A stretch of DNA of 64,000 nucleotides from Ramlibacter terrae (GCA_013127575.1 CP053418.1:4774001-4838000), one strand, 5' to 3'. Positions 18,464 to 29,594 are shown, counted from the stretch's first letter. Notes: generated by a model not told the origin, from the sequence alone. Made by a program: numbers and translations.

Positions 18464-20122
18464 GTGAAGGGAACGCTGGTCGCGGCAGCCATGCTCGCGG
18501 CGAGCCAGTCCCTCATGGCGCAGCAGCCGCCCACCGGCGGCAGCTTGCAGGTACCGGCCGCGCCGGCCCTGCCACGGGCGGCTCCTGAAATCCGCATCGA
18601 ACAACGCGCGGCGCCGGTCGCGCCCAGCGCCGATACCGCGCGCGTCGCGGTGCGCGCCTTGCGGCTGCAGGGCCACGTGCTCTTCACCGAGGCGGAACTG
18701 CTCGCCGTGGCGCAGTTCACCCCGGGCAGCGAACTCACGCTGGCCGACCTGCAAGGGCTGGCCGCACGCATCACCGCGCACTACCGCGCCAACGGCTACT
18801 TCGTCGCGCAGGCCTACCTTCCCGCGCAGGACATCCGCGACGGCGTGGTCACCATCGCCATCGCCGAAGGCCGGCTGGGCGACGTGCGCCTGCGCAACGA
18901 AACCAACCTTTCCGACCGCGTAGCCTCCAGCGCGCTGGACGGACTCGCGAGCGGCGACCCCATCGCCACGCGACCGTTCGAAAGCCGCCTGCTGCTGCTG
19001 TCGGACGTGCCGGGCGTCAACGTGCGCTCGACGCTGGTGCCGGGTACCACCCCCCGGGCACCTCGGACCTGCTGGTGGACGTGCTGCCGGGCGAGCGCGT
19101 CACGGGCAGCATCGACGCCGACAACGGCGGCAACCGCTACACCGGCGCGTACCGCGTGGGCGCGACGCTGAACGTCAACAACCCCCTCGGCCTTGGCGAC
19201 GTGGCCAGCGTGCGGCTGCTCACCTCCGGCTCCGGGCTGCGCTATGGGCGCGGCTCGTACCAGCTGCAGGCGGGGCGCGGCCGGTGGGCGTGGCGTACAG
19301 CCGCCTTTCGTACGAACTCGGCAAGGAATTCGCAAGCCTGGGCGCGCACGGCACCGCGGACATCGCCAGTGTCTTCGGCCGCTACCCGGTGCTGCGCAGC
19401 CGCGACGACAACATCTACCTGCAACTGGCGGCGGAGGCGCGGCGCTTCGAGGACCACCTCGATTCCGTGCCCTCCGTCACCGACCGCAACGCGCGCGTGC
19501 TGATGACCAGCGCTTTCGGCGACCACCGCGACGACTGGTTCGGCGGCGGCGTCAATTCGTGGTTCGTCACCTGGTCGCACGGCGTGCTCGACATCGAAAC
19601 GCCGGCTGCCCGCGCGGCCGACGCGCTGGCGGCGCGCACCAACGGAAGCTACGACAAGCTGTCGCTCAGCCTGATGCGCCTGCAGCGGGTGGGCGGGCCG
19701 TTCTCCGTGTATGCAGGGGTCAGCGGTCAGGTCGCTTCGAAGAACCTCGACGTCTCCGAGAAGATGTCGCTCGGCGGCATGAACGGCGTGCGCGCCTATC
19801 CGGAAGGCGAGGCGTATGCCGATCAAGGCGTCTGGTCACGCTGGAGGCCCGAGTGGACCTGCCACCGCCGCCCGCGCCCATCCCCGGGCGCCTGCAGCTG
19901 ATCGCCTTCGCCGACGCGGGCAGCGTCGAGACCAACCACACGCCCCGGGCGCCCGGCGACAACCGCCGCACGCTCGGCGGCGCGGGATTCGGCGTCAACT
20001 GGGCCGACCCCGGCAACTTCCTCGTGCGCGCGTTCGTGGCGCGCCGGGTCGGCAGCGAGCCGGCCACGTCGGCCCCGGACAGGTCGGCCCGTTTCTGGGT
20101 CCAGGCCGTCAAGTACTTCTGA
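18464..20122 (+). CDS. two-partner secretion outer-membrane transporter TpsB (ShlB/FhaC/HecB family; frameshifted)
   Basis: About 553 residues. The GTG at 18464 gives a signal peptide (MKGTLVAAAMLAASQSLMAQ); an ATG at 18386 overlapping the BON gene is a weaker alternative. A POTRA domain follows (VRALRLQGHVLFTEAELLAV, then ITAHYRANGYFVAQAYLPAQ and GVVTIAIAEGRLG), then a 16-strand barrel with the conserved SLGGMNGVRAYPEGE and the end FWVQAVKYF. Breaks lie near 19060, 19280 and 19833, the last two in CCWGG. It exports the TpsA product encoded 12 bases downstream. Confidence 0.9.
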
Positions 20123-20134
20123 GCAGGAGCCACC

Positions 20135-22527
20135 ATGCATTCCTTTTCCCCGGCGCCTCCTTTCCGGCGCGCCGCGCTGGTTCTTGCGTTGGCGGTCGGC
20201 TTGCCGGCTGCGCACGCGGCACCCGTGGGCGGTGTCGTCGCGGCCGGCTCGGCCAGCATCGCGACGCGCGGCGCCCGCACGACGATCACGCAGTCCACCC
20301 GCAATGCGGTGATCGAGTGGCAGGGCTTCGGCATCGCGGCCGGCGAGGCGGTGCGCTTCCGCCAGCCCGACGCGAATTCGGTCGCGCTGAACCGCGTGGT
20401 CGGCAGTGATCCCTCGGCCATCTTCGGCAACCTGTCGGCCAACGGCAAGGTGTTCTGGTCAACCCGAACGGCGTGCTGTTCGGCAGTGGCGCCTCGGTCA
20501 ACGTGGGCGGCCTGGTCGCTTCCACGCTGGACGTCGGCAACGGCGACTTCATGGCGGGCCGCTATGCCTTTGCCGGCGGCAGCCGCGCCGCGGTGGCGAA
20601 CCACGGCGCGATCGACGCGGCCGGCGGCTATGTCGCGCTGGTCGGCGCGAACGTGCAGAACCGGGGCTCCATCGAGGCGCGCGGCGGCAGCGTCGCGCTG
20701 GCGGGCGGACGCGCGGTGACGCTGGACGTCCTCGGTGGCAACCTGCTGCATGTCGAAGTCGATCGCGGCGCGGTGAATGCGCTGGTGCGCAACGGCGGCT
20801 TCATCCAGGCCGACGGCGGCGGTGCTGCTGACGACCCCAGGCCGCCGCCCACCTGCTCTCCACGGCGGTCAACAACACCGGCGTCATCCAGGCGCGGACG
20901 CTGTCCACGCAAGGCGGCACCATCAGGCTGCTGGGCGACATGGGCAACGGCGCCGTGACCGTGGCCGGCACGCTCGACGCCAGCGCACCGGGCGGCGGCC
21001 ATGGCGGCTTCATCGAGACTTCGGCGGCGCGCGTGCGCGTGCAGCCGGGCGCGCGCGTGACGACGGCGGCGGCGCGCGGCCGCACCGGCGAATGGCTGAT
21101 CGATCCGCAGGATTTCACCATCGGCGGCGGTGCTTCCGACAACATCAGCGGCGCCACCCTCTCGGCGCTGCTGGTGACCAGCAGCGTCGTCATCACGACG
21201 GCGCCGGGCCCGGACGCCACCACGCCGGGCACGCCGCCCGTGCGCGACCTGCACACCTCGGTGGTCGGCAACGGCGACATCCACGTGAACCAGCCGGTGA
21301 GCTGGGTCGCGGCGCCGAACAACACGACGCTGACGCTGAACGCCACCCGCGACGTGAACATCAACCGGCCGATCACGGCCGTCAACGGCAACTTCGTCGC
21401 CTGCTGCGGCCGCGACATCAACGTGAACGCGGCGATCACCACGACGCGGGGCAGCGTGCTGCTGAGCGCGGGCCGCAACTTCACGCTGGACGACGCGGGC
21501 GCGATGACGACGACCGACGGCAACTTGATGATCTGCGCGGCCAACGACATCCGCATCGGCGGCGCCATGACCCTGACGCGCGGCACCGTGAATCCCGCGC
21601 GCAGCCTCGGCCTGCCCGCCGGCATGGTCCTGAGCGCAGGCATCGGGGGCAATGGCCCCGGCGCGCAGGCCGGCACCGTGGTGTTCGAACCGCTCACCCC
21701 GCCGGTGACGGTCACCGGCCCGAACGCCGAAGTGGTGATCAACTACAACCCGGTCGCCTACAACGCGCCCACGAACTACGGCGCGAACTTCACGCTGACG
21801 GCGGGCGCCAACCTCACGCAGCGCATGCTCGTGTACGCGGACGGCCCGGCGAAGATCGTCGACGGCACGACCGCCACGGTGCTGACCGGCCTGAAGGGCG
21901 CGCCGGCGGGCGTGCAACTGGTCGCCGGACCGGGAGCGGTGGCGAATTTCGACACGGCCGCCGTGGGCACCGGCAAGGGCGTGACGTTCAGCGGCTACAC
22001 GCTGGCCGGCGCCGACGCCGGCAGCTTCGCGCTGCCCGTCGCGTGCTGCGGTCCTGCCGTCGCGCGCACCACGGGCACCATCGGCCGTCGCCGTCCAGCC
22101 CGGCACGCCGGTGCCGCCGGGCGGCCCGCCGACGGTGATTCCGCCGCCGGTGATCCCCGGCCCGGTCGTCGTGGTGCCGCCGCCGGTGATCGTGCCGCCG
22201 CCGGTCACGCCTCCCGTCGCCGGCGCCCCGCCTGCCGGTGGCGTTCCGCCCGCGGGCGGGGCGGGCGGCGGCGGAGGCGACAGCGCAGGCACGGTGCTGC
22301 CGCAGTTCCTGCCCTTCGTGGTCAGTCCCGTGATGCTGCGAACGCCGACCACGCTGCTGACCGTGGCGCCGGCTCCGGTCCTGCCACAGGAACTGGTGAT
22401 CGTGCAGGCGCCGGTGGCGCCGCAGCCTGTGGAGGCGCCGGCCGCCCCGGCGGCAGCAGCGCCCGCTCCTGCCTTCGCACCGGCAACCGCCGCGCCGGCC
22501 CGTGTCCCCAAACCGTTCCGCAACTAG
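20135..22527 (+). CDS. TpsA filamentous-haemagglutinin-like exoprotein (frameshifted)
   Basis: About 798 residues. After the signal peptide a TPS secretion domain reads NAVIEWQGFGIAAGEAVRF, ANSVALNRVVG and VFLVNPNGVLFGSGA, the NPNG motif recognised by TpsB. A right-handed beta-helix rich in GG repeats follows, then a YDG-type domain (KIVDGTTATVLTGL, TFSGYTLAGADAGSF) and a proline/glycine-rich C-terminal tail. Breaks lie near 20460, 20818, 20836 and 22085, mostly CCWGG. It is short for an adhesin and holds two Cys-Cys pairs (VACCG, twice), unusual in TpsA proteins. Surface-exposed or released; ligand unknown. Confidence 0.88.
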
Positions 22528-22528
22528 C

Positions 22529-23173
22529 ATGGCGGCACGGCGCCACCTCGTCACGCTGCTGCTGGCGCTGGCATCGGGCTTCGCCTCCGCGCAGGCCGAT
22601 TTCGGCGGCGAGGTGGCATCGACCGAAACGCGGCACGTCGCCGACTGGGCGGTGCATTCGGCCGACGCGGCGGGCCTGCCTTTCATCGTGGTAGACAAGG
22701 TGCAGGCCCGCCTGTTCGTCTTCGACGCGCGGGGGCGGCTGCTCGGCGCCAGCGCCGCGCTGCTCGGATCCGCCGCCGGCGACGCATCGGTGCCCGGCAT
22801 CGGCACGCGCAAGCTGTCCACCATTCGCCCCGACGAGCGCACCACGCCCGCCGGGCGCTTCATGGCGTCGATCGACCGCAGCCTGGCCGGCGAAGACATC
22901 CTGTGGGTGGACTACGACGCGGCCATCGCCCTGCACCGGGTGATCGCCACCCAGCCCGCGGAGCGCCGCCTGCAACGGCTGGAGAGCCGGGCGCCGGCCG
23001 ACCGGCGCATCACCTACGGCTGCATCAACGTGCCGGTGAAGTTCTTCGAAGGCGTCGTTGCCCCCGCTTTCCGCGGCGCCGGCGGCGTCGTCTACGTCCT
23101 GCCCGAAGGCCGCAGCGCGCGCGAGACGTTCGGCTCCTACGAGGTTGGGGCCGGCTCATCGATTCGGCGCTGA
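22529..23173 (+). CDS. L,D-transpeptidase (YkuD-like) family protein
   Basis: 214 residues from the ATG at 22529, two bases after the TpsA stop. A signal peptide (MAARRHLVTLLLALASGFAS) and a YkuD-like core follow: FIVVDKVQARLFVFDARGRL, TPAGRFMAS and the catalytic motif RITYGCINVPVKFFE, matching the [ST]xGC[IV]N signature, with the cysteine nucleophile. The usual histidine is probably in ALHRV. Such enzymes crosslink peptidoglycan or attach outer-membrane proteins. Being in the TpsBA operon it could anchor or modify the envelope around the secreted protein; this is inference. Confidence 0.8.
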   Translation: MAARRHLVTLLLALASGFASAQADFGGEVASTETRHVADWAVHSADAAGLPFIVVDKVQARLFVFDARGRLLGASAALLGSAAGDASVPGIGTRKLSTIRPDERTTPAGRFMASIDRSLAGEDILWVDYDAAIALHRVIATQPAERRLQRLESRAPADRRITYGCINVPVKFFEGVVAPAFRGAGGVVYVLPEGRSARETFGSYEVGAGSSIRR

Positions 23174-23256
23174 ACCACGCGGCGCTTGCGCCATCCGCCT
23201 ACAGCCGCGCCACCTCGATGGGCTCAACCTCCATCGCAACGACCGGAGAATTCCAC

Positions 23257-23627
23257 ATGAACCGCTTCAACCTGTCCGCCGCGATCCTCGCCCCGGCCTT
23301 CGCCGCGCCCACCGGTCCGCCGACAACGCGGCCGCGAGCGCGCAGCAACGCCACCAGCAGGAGCGCGCGCACTGCATGTCCGGCAAGTCGCACCAGGACC
23401 GGGCCACCTGCCTGCGCGAAGCCGACAACGCCTACGACGAGGCGAAGAAGGGCGCGCTGGCGAACAACGCGGGCACCGACCTGCAGAAGAACGCCACGGC
23501 GCGTTGCGAGGCGCAGCCGCAGGCCGACCGCGCCGACTGCATCCAGCGCATCCCGGGCGCCGGCACCACTGAGGGCAGCGTCAAGGGCGGCGGGCTGATC
23601 CGCGAGACCGAAACCAGGCTTCCTTGA
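23257..23627 (+). CDS. small secreted cysteine-containing protein, function unknown (frameshifted)
   Basis: About 123 residues. The signal peptide starts MNRFNLSAAILA; reading ACCGGTCC near 23313 as ACCTGGTCC restores the frame into SADNAAASAQQRHQQERAHC. The mature part is hydrophilic with four cysteines (HCMSG, TCLREA, ARCEAQ, DCIQRI) in a regular spacing and a Gly-rich end (SVKGGGLIRETETRLP). No domain is recognised. The regular Cys spacing suggests two disulphides in a periplasmic helical fold. It sits between the L,D-transpeptidase and marC genes. Confidence 0.6.
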
Positions 23628-23661
23628 GGGGGAGCGCGGCGCCGCGCCGCCATAATCGCGG

Positions 23662-24304
23662 ATGGATTTCAAGCCGCTGATCACGCTGCTGGCGATCGTC
23701 AACCCGCTGGCGATCGTTCCCTTCTTCATCCACTATACCGAAGGCTTCTCGCCGCCGCACCGGCGCCACACCATCCGGTGGCGTCGACGGCGGCGTTCCT
23801 CGTGATCGCGGCCAGCGCGCTGCTCGGCATCCGCATCCTCGAATTCTTCGGCATCTCGCTCGCCAGCTTCCGGTGGGCGGCGGCATGCTGCTGCTCACCA
23901 GCGCGCTGAACATGCTGAATGCGAAGCCGGCCGAAGTGAAGCCCTCGACCAACGAACTGGCCGAAGGGGCCGAGAAGGCCGCGATGGGCGCCAGCATCGC
24001 GGTGGTGCCCCTGACCATCCCGCTGCTCACCGGGCCGGCCACGATGTCCACCGTGGTGATCTACGCGGAGCGCGCGCAGACCGTGCTGCAGATGGCGGCG
24101 CTGGTCGGTTACGGCGTGGTCATCGCGCTCGTGACGGCCGTTTGCTTCTCGCTGGCCGACCCGATCGCGCGGGTGCTGGGCAAGACCGGCATCAACGTGC
24201 TCACCCGGCTGATGGGGCTGATCCTCGCGGCGCTGGCCGTGGAGGTGATGGCCGACGGACTGGGCAAGCTGTTCCCCATCCTCGGTCGCGCCGCGACGCT
24301 TTAG
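23662..24304 (+). CDS. MarC/NAAT-family inner-membrane protein (two frameshifts)
   Basis: About 214 residues, six predicted helices. MDFKPLITLLAIVNPLAIVP is a typical MarC N terminus. GISLASFQVGGGMLLLTSAL (after repair) and ASIAVVPLTIPLLTGPATMS contain the conserved glycine/proline motifs. Both breaks (near 23778 and 23870) sit in CCGGTG; the second must be CCAGGTG, because the family has Q in SFQVGGG. Function uncertain: early links of MarC to multidrug resistance were not upheld. Its stop overlaps the convergent diguanylate cyclase by four bases. Confidence 0.88.
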
Positions 24305-25565
24305 CCCGCGTCACGCTCCCACCGCACGCAGCGGTCGCGTCCCTGCGCCTTGGCGCGGTACAAGGCGGCGTCGGCATGTTCCAGCAGTTCGGCCGGCGAT
24401 GCCGCGTCCTCCGGCGCCACGGCCACGCCCACGCTGACCGTCGTGGCGAGTTCCGGCCGGTCGGCGAAGCATTGCGCGAAAGCACGCCGCACGCCGTTGC
24501 CGATGTTCATCGCTGCGTCGGCGCCGGTCGCGGGCAGCACCAGCGCGAACTCCTCGCCGCCGTAGCGCGCGTGCAGGTCGCCCGGCCGGCGCGCGTGGTT
24601 GCGCAGCTGCGCGGCCAGCCGCTTCAGCACCTCGTCGCCGGCCGGATGGCCATGCCGGTCGTTCAGTCGCTTGAAGTGGTCCGCGTCGAACAGCAGCAGC
24701 GCCAGCGGCCGGGCGTCGCGCTGCGTGCGCCGCCATTCGGCGTCCGGCCGATGTCGAAACTGCGCCGGTTGGCGGCGCCGGTCAGCGCATCGGTGTGCGC
24801 CAGCGCCTCCAGTTCGCGGCTGGCCTGCTGCAGTTGCAGCTCCGCGTCCTTGCGGGCGCCGATGTCGCGCAGCGTCAGGACGACGGAGCCCGGCAGGTGC
24901 GGCGAGTGGGCCAGCGTGATCTCCACCCAGCGCGTGCCGCCGTCGGCATGCCGCGCGCGCGCCTGGAAGGCCTGCCGCATCTCCAGTTGCAGCGCGGCGT
25001 CGAGCATGGTCGCGTGCTCCGGCGCCAGCAGGTCGCGGCACGGCGTGCCCACCAGGCTGGCCGGGGCGCGACCGAGCAGGCGCTCGACGGACGGGGAGAC
25101 CTGCTCGATGCGGCCATCGCCCACCAGCACGATGACGTCGCTGGAGAACTCCGCCAGCAGCCGGTAGTTGGCGAGCATGCCGTCCGCCGGCTCTTCCGCC
25201 TGGGGCGGGCAGCGCCACACGCTCACGCGGCCGGCGCCGCCGACGTCGATGGAGGCCACCTCGATCTGCCGGCCTTCCAGGCTGAACGAGAACGGGCCGC
25301 CGTCGTCGCGGCCGGCCATGCCGTCGCGCACGTACTGCTCCAGCGCCAGCAGGTCGGCGTCGGCGATGCGTTCGCCATGGAAGCGCTGCAGGATGCCGGC
25401 GAAGGTTTCGCCCGCCGCAAGGCCTTCGGCATGCCCCGGGAACAATTGGAGGAAGGCTTCGTTCCACACCGGGAGCCTTCCCGCGTCGTCGAACACGCAG
25501 GTCCCGACGTCGATATGGTCGAGCGCCCGGCCGACCGCCTGCAACTCCGAAAGCGCTTGCTGCAT
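24301..25565 (-). CDS. diguanylate cyclase with PAS sensory domains (one frameshift)
   Basis: About 422 residues. The N-terminal half has two PAS-like domains (DHIDVGTCVFDDAGRLPVWN at residues 16-35 and a second from about 130 with IGRIEQVS-type strands), then ALAHTDALTGAANRRSF leading into GGDEF. The active site is RYGGEEFALVLP, and RPGD five residues before it is the RxxD inhibitory site, so an active, product-inhibited c-di-GMP synthase is likely. A break near 24745 lies in CCGGAC. No transmembrane helix is seen, so a cytoplasmic ligand or redox/light cue may be sensed by the PAS domains. Monocistronic. Confidence 0.9.
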
Positions 25566-25630
25566 GGACGCATGCTAACGCCGGGCTGCCGCGCCGGGTC
25601 GCGTAGTCGCCGGACTACACCCCGCCGCGC

Positions 25631-25658
25631 TTGAAACCGACGGAAAAGGCCTTATCAT
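25631..25658 (+). promoter_or_regulatory. groESL promoter
   Basis: -35 TTGAAA (25631-25636), 16-base spacer, -10 TATCAT (25653-25658). The -10 runs directly into the CIRCE operator. The CTTGAAA element would also suit a sigma-32 -35 region. Confidence 0.7.
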
Positions 25659-25684
25659 TAGCACTCGCTGGAGAAGAGTGCTAA
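25658..25684 (+). promoter_or_regulatory. CIRCE element, HrcA operator of groESL
   Basis: TTAGCACTC, nine bases, GAGTGCTAA: a perfect match to the consensus CIRCE inverted repeat. It overlaps the transcription start region of groESL, so the operon is expected to be repressed by HrcA and relieved by heat shock. Confidence 0.97.
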
Positions 25685-25726
25685 CAGCAGCGCTGCAAAG
25701 CCTCCACCCTCCACGAAAAGTTAATC

Positions 25727-25751
25727 AGCGCTAACTTAGTTGGCGCTTTTT
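25727..25751 (+). terminator. terminator-like hairpin in the groES 5-prime leader
   Basis: AGCGCTAAC (25727-25735), loop TTA, GTTGGCGCT (25739-25747): a nine-base stem with one G-T pair, followed by five T. It lies about 35 bases upstream of the groES ATG and about 40 bases after CIRCE. It could attenuate transcription or only structure the leader. Confidence 0.5.
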
Positions 25752-25785
25752 GGTGTCCACCCTGTTTCTCATCGAAGGAGATGCA

Positions 25786-26142
25786 ATGAAGCTTCGCCCC
25801 CTGCACGACCGCGTGATCGTCAAGCGCACGGAAAACGAGACCAAGACCGCCTCTGGCATCGTCATCCCGGACAACGCCGCGGAAAAGCCCGATCAAGGTG
25901 AAGTCCGGCCGTGGGCCCCGGCCGCAAGAACGACAAGGGCGAAGTCATCGCCCTGAACGTCGCCGTCGGCGACCGCGTCCTGTTCGGCAAGTACTCCGGC
26001 CAGACCGTCAAGGTCGATGGCGACGAGCTGCTGGTCATGAAGGAAGACGACCTGTTCGCAGTCGTCGAAGGCGCGCCCGCCGCCGGCCTGAAAAAGTCGC
26101 CTGATCTTTCCCCCGAATTCATCTCTCCAGAGGTAAACACAC

Positions 26143-26153
<11 letters not shown>
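25786..26153 (+). CDS. groES: co-chaperonin GroES (frameshifted; true end uncertain)
   Basis: GroES heptamer subunit, the lid of the GroEL cage. The start is MKLRPLHDRVIVKRTENETK at 25786 after a good AAGGAG site. The mobile loop TKTASGIVIPDNAAEKPDQG is intact, then RKNDKGEVIALNVAVGDRVL and the conserved KEDDLFAVVE. One G is missing near 25905 (CCGGCCGTG should give VRAVGPG). The normal protein ends shortly after FAVVE at about 96 residues. Here the frame runs on into the groEL start, so a second small error lies near 26085; stops at 26091 or 26104 in other frames are the likely true ends. Confidence 0.95.
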
Positions 26154-27789
<1,636 letters not shown>

Positions 27790-27796
27790 GTCACTC

Positions 27797-27847
27797 ACTC
27801 TGAAATCTGAAGGATTTGCGCGAGCGCAAAACCTTCAGTTTCAGAGT
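27797..27847. repeat. long imperfect inverted repeat just after groEL
   Basis: The arm ACTCTGAAATCTGAAGG, continuing to 27821, pairs with 27824-27847 ending TTTCAGAGT. It forms a roughly 24-base-pair hairpin with loop GAGC starting eight bases after the groEL stop. With no T run directly after it, mRNA stabilisation seems likelier than termination. Confidence 0.7.
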
Positions 27848-27875
27848 GGTGGATGCAGATCCGATCAGATCGAAA

Positions 27876-27899
27876 AGCCGGGCGAAGCCCGGCTTTTTT
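27876..27899 (+). terminator. intrinsic terminator of the groESL operon
   Basis: Perfect 8-base stem AGCCGGGC / GCCCGGCT with GAA loop, followed by six T; an upstream AAAA makes it partly bidirectional, so it may also stop the convergent pcl transcript. Confidence 0.9.
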
Positions 27900-27943
27900 C
27901 ATGGGGGATCGGCTTGCGCGATGCGCCGCCGATCCGGGTGCCG

Positions 27944-29157
27944 CTAGCGGTGGAGGGGCCAGTCGGCGGGTTTGCCTGCGCTGGTTCTCGGTAGTGCGTC
28001 GCCCACGGCGATCGCCTTCGGCCTTGCCGGGGCAGGAAGCCTGGTGTCGATCCACCGCTGCAGTTGGGCCGGCAGCGTCGGATCGTCCGGGACCTTCGGG
28101 ACGACGAACGCCTTGAGCCGGGCGCCTTCTTCCGGTCGCATCAGCCGCACCGCCGCGTCCTCGACCAGTGGGTGCTGCAGCAGCACTTCGCGCACGCGCG
28201 AGGGAAACACGTTGATGCCGCCGACCTGCACCGCATCGTCGTTGCGCGCGCCGACGCGGAAGTGGCGTTCGCCGATGCGCTGCAGGCTGTCGGGTGCGCG
28301 CGCTTCCAGCAGCGCGCCGCCGGGCACCTTCCGCACCAGCGCCGCCGCGTCCTCGCCGAACGACCAGTGCGGGAACAGCGCGTAAGCATCGCGGTGCGAG
28401 CTGCGCCATCCGATGCCTGCGGTTTCGGAGGAGCCGTACACTGGAACAGGCGCGCCAGGCCGGCGCGCTCCACCGCTTCGCTGGTTTCGTCCGGGCACGG
28501 CGCGGTCGACGTCGCGCCGATGAGGTCCGAGGGCAAAGGCTGCGTGGCGGTTGCGGCGGCCCGCCAGAAGTCCGGGTGGCCGACGACGAGGTCGCCCGGT
28601 CGCGCGATGCGCGCCAGCGACGCCGGCAGGCTGCCGCGGATGTCGATCACCGCATCCTCGGGCAGGCCGAGCGCGCGCGGCAGCAGCACCGTGAACAGGA
28701 AGCCATAGATGTGGTGCGCCGGCACCGCGCACAGCACGCGCATGCGCGCCGGGAACAGCGCCGCGAGCTGGCGCGTCTCCTGGCGCAGCGTCGCGAGCGC
28801 ATGCACGCACGGCTTGGGCGCGCCGGTGCTGCCGGACGTGCGGAAGGTGAGTTGCGCCTCGAAGTGCTCCAGCCCGCCCTGCGCGATCTCGATCCAGTCC
28901 CCGAGGCGGCGCCGCGCCAGCAGCCAGTCTTCGATGCCGCTTTCGTGCAGGTGCAGCGCCTGCGTCAAGGCGGTGGCCAGCGCCATTAGCTCGAGCGAGT
29001 CGACGCCGAGGTCCGCTTCGAGCATCAGGTCGTCGGCCCGGGGTTGCGGGCGCAACGGCAAGCCGGGGCGCAGGTGCGCGAGCTCGCCCGCGACCAGGTC
29101 GGCGACGAAGAGGCGCAGGGCGGCGCGCGACCGCCACCAGCTTGCGCCCGCTTCCAT
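27944..29157 (-). CDS. pcl: 4-coumarate-CoA ligase of the photoactive-yellow-protein activation type (one frameshift)
   Basis: About 404 residues, member of the ANL (acyl-adenylate) superfamily. Residues 1-95 look like an acyl-carrier domain: LMLEADLGVDSLELMALATA with Ser54 at the phosphopantetheine position. The adenylation core carries LTFRTSGSTGAPKP (P-loop), VYGSSETAG, VGARNDDAVQVGGINVFPSR and the catalytic lysine in LPRTSAGKPADW. It is about 100 residues shorter than plant-type ligases. One G is missing near 28440 (TTCCAGTG for TTCCAGGTG). The ATG overlaps the pyp stop by one base, so it very probably makes the p-coumaroyl-CoA that loads the PYP chromophore. Confidence 0.85.
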
Positions 29158-29546
29158 CAGAGCCTCTTGACGAAGATCCAGAAGGTGTCGCCGCTGATGG
29201 CCTTCTTCATGTGGATCTTCACCTTGGTGGGCGCCATCTTGTAATCGAAGACGTACTCGAACATCGTGTTCAGGTCGCCCGAGGCGACGCCGGCGTCGAA
29301 CAGGCCCTTGAAGGTGGGCGAGTTGGTGCAGGGCGCGACGTCGCGGAAGAAGTTGGCGCCGATCACCGACGCCGCCGTGCGGCCTGTGATGCTGGCCTCG
29401 GCGGCGTTGTACTTCAGGACGCGGCCGCTGGCGTCGAGTTGCACCGCGCCGAAGGCGAGCTGGTCGATCTGGCGGTCGGACAGGGACGCGAGGACGTTCT
29501 CGATGTCCTTCTTGCCGAACAGCACGACGTTGAGGTTTCCGAGCAC
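29157..29546 (-). CDS. pyp: photoactive yellow protein (blue-light receptor)
   Basis: Complete, 129 residues, a PAS-fold photoreceptor that binds p-coumaric acid as a thioester. The sequence aligns end to end with Halorhodospira PYP with a four-residue N-terminal offset. The pocket is fully conserved: Tyr46 (LKYNAAE), Glu50, Thr54 and Arg56 (ITGRT), the chromophore cysteine Cys73 (DVAPCTNSP) and Met104 (FDYKMAPTKV), equal to Y42, E46, T50, R52, C69 and M100. The end GDTFWIFVKRL also matches. The GTG start at 29546 has an AAGGAG site five bases upstream. The gene is intact and coupled to pcl (TGATG). The signalling partner is unknown. Confidence 0.96.
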   Translation of the reverse strand: MLGNLNVVLFGKKDIENVLASLSDRQIDQLAFGAVQLDASGRVLKYNAAEASITGRTAASVIGANFFRDVAPCTNSPTFKGLFDAGVASGDLNTMFEYVFDYKMAPTKVKIHMKKAISGDTFWIFVKRL

Positions 29547-29594
29547 CGGTACTCCTTTGTAGTATGACAAAGCGAGTCTACCCAAGGCGCGCGC

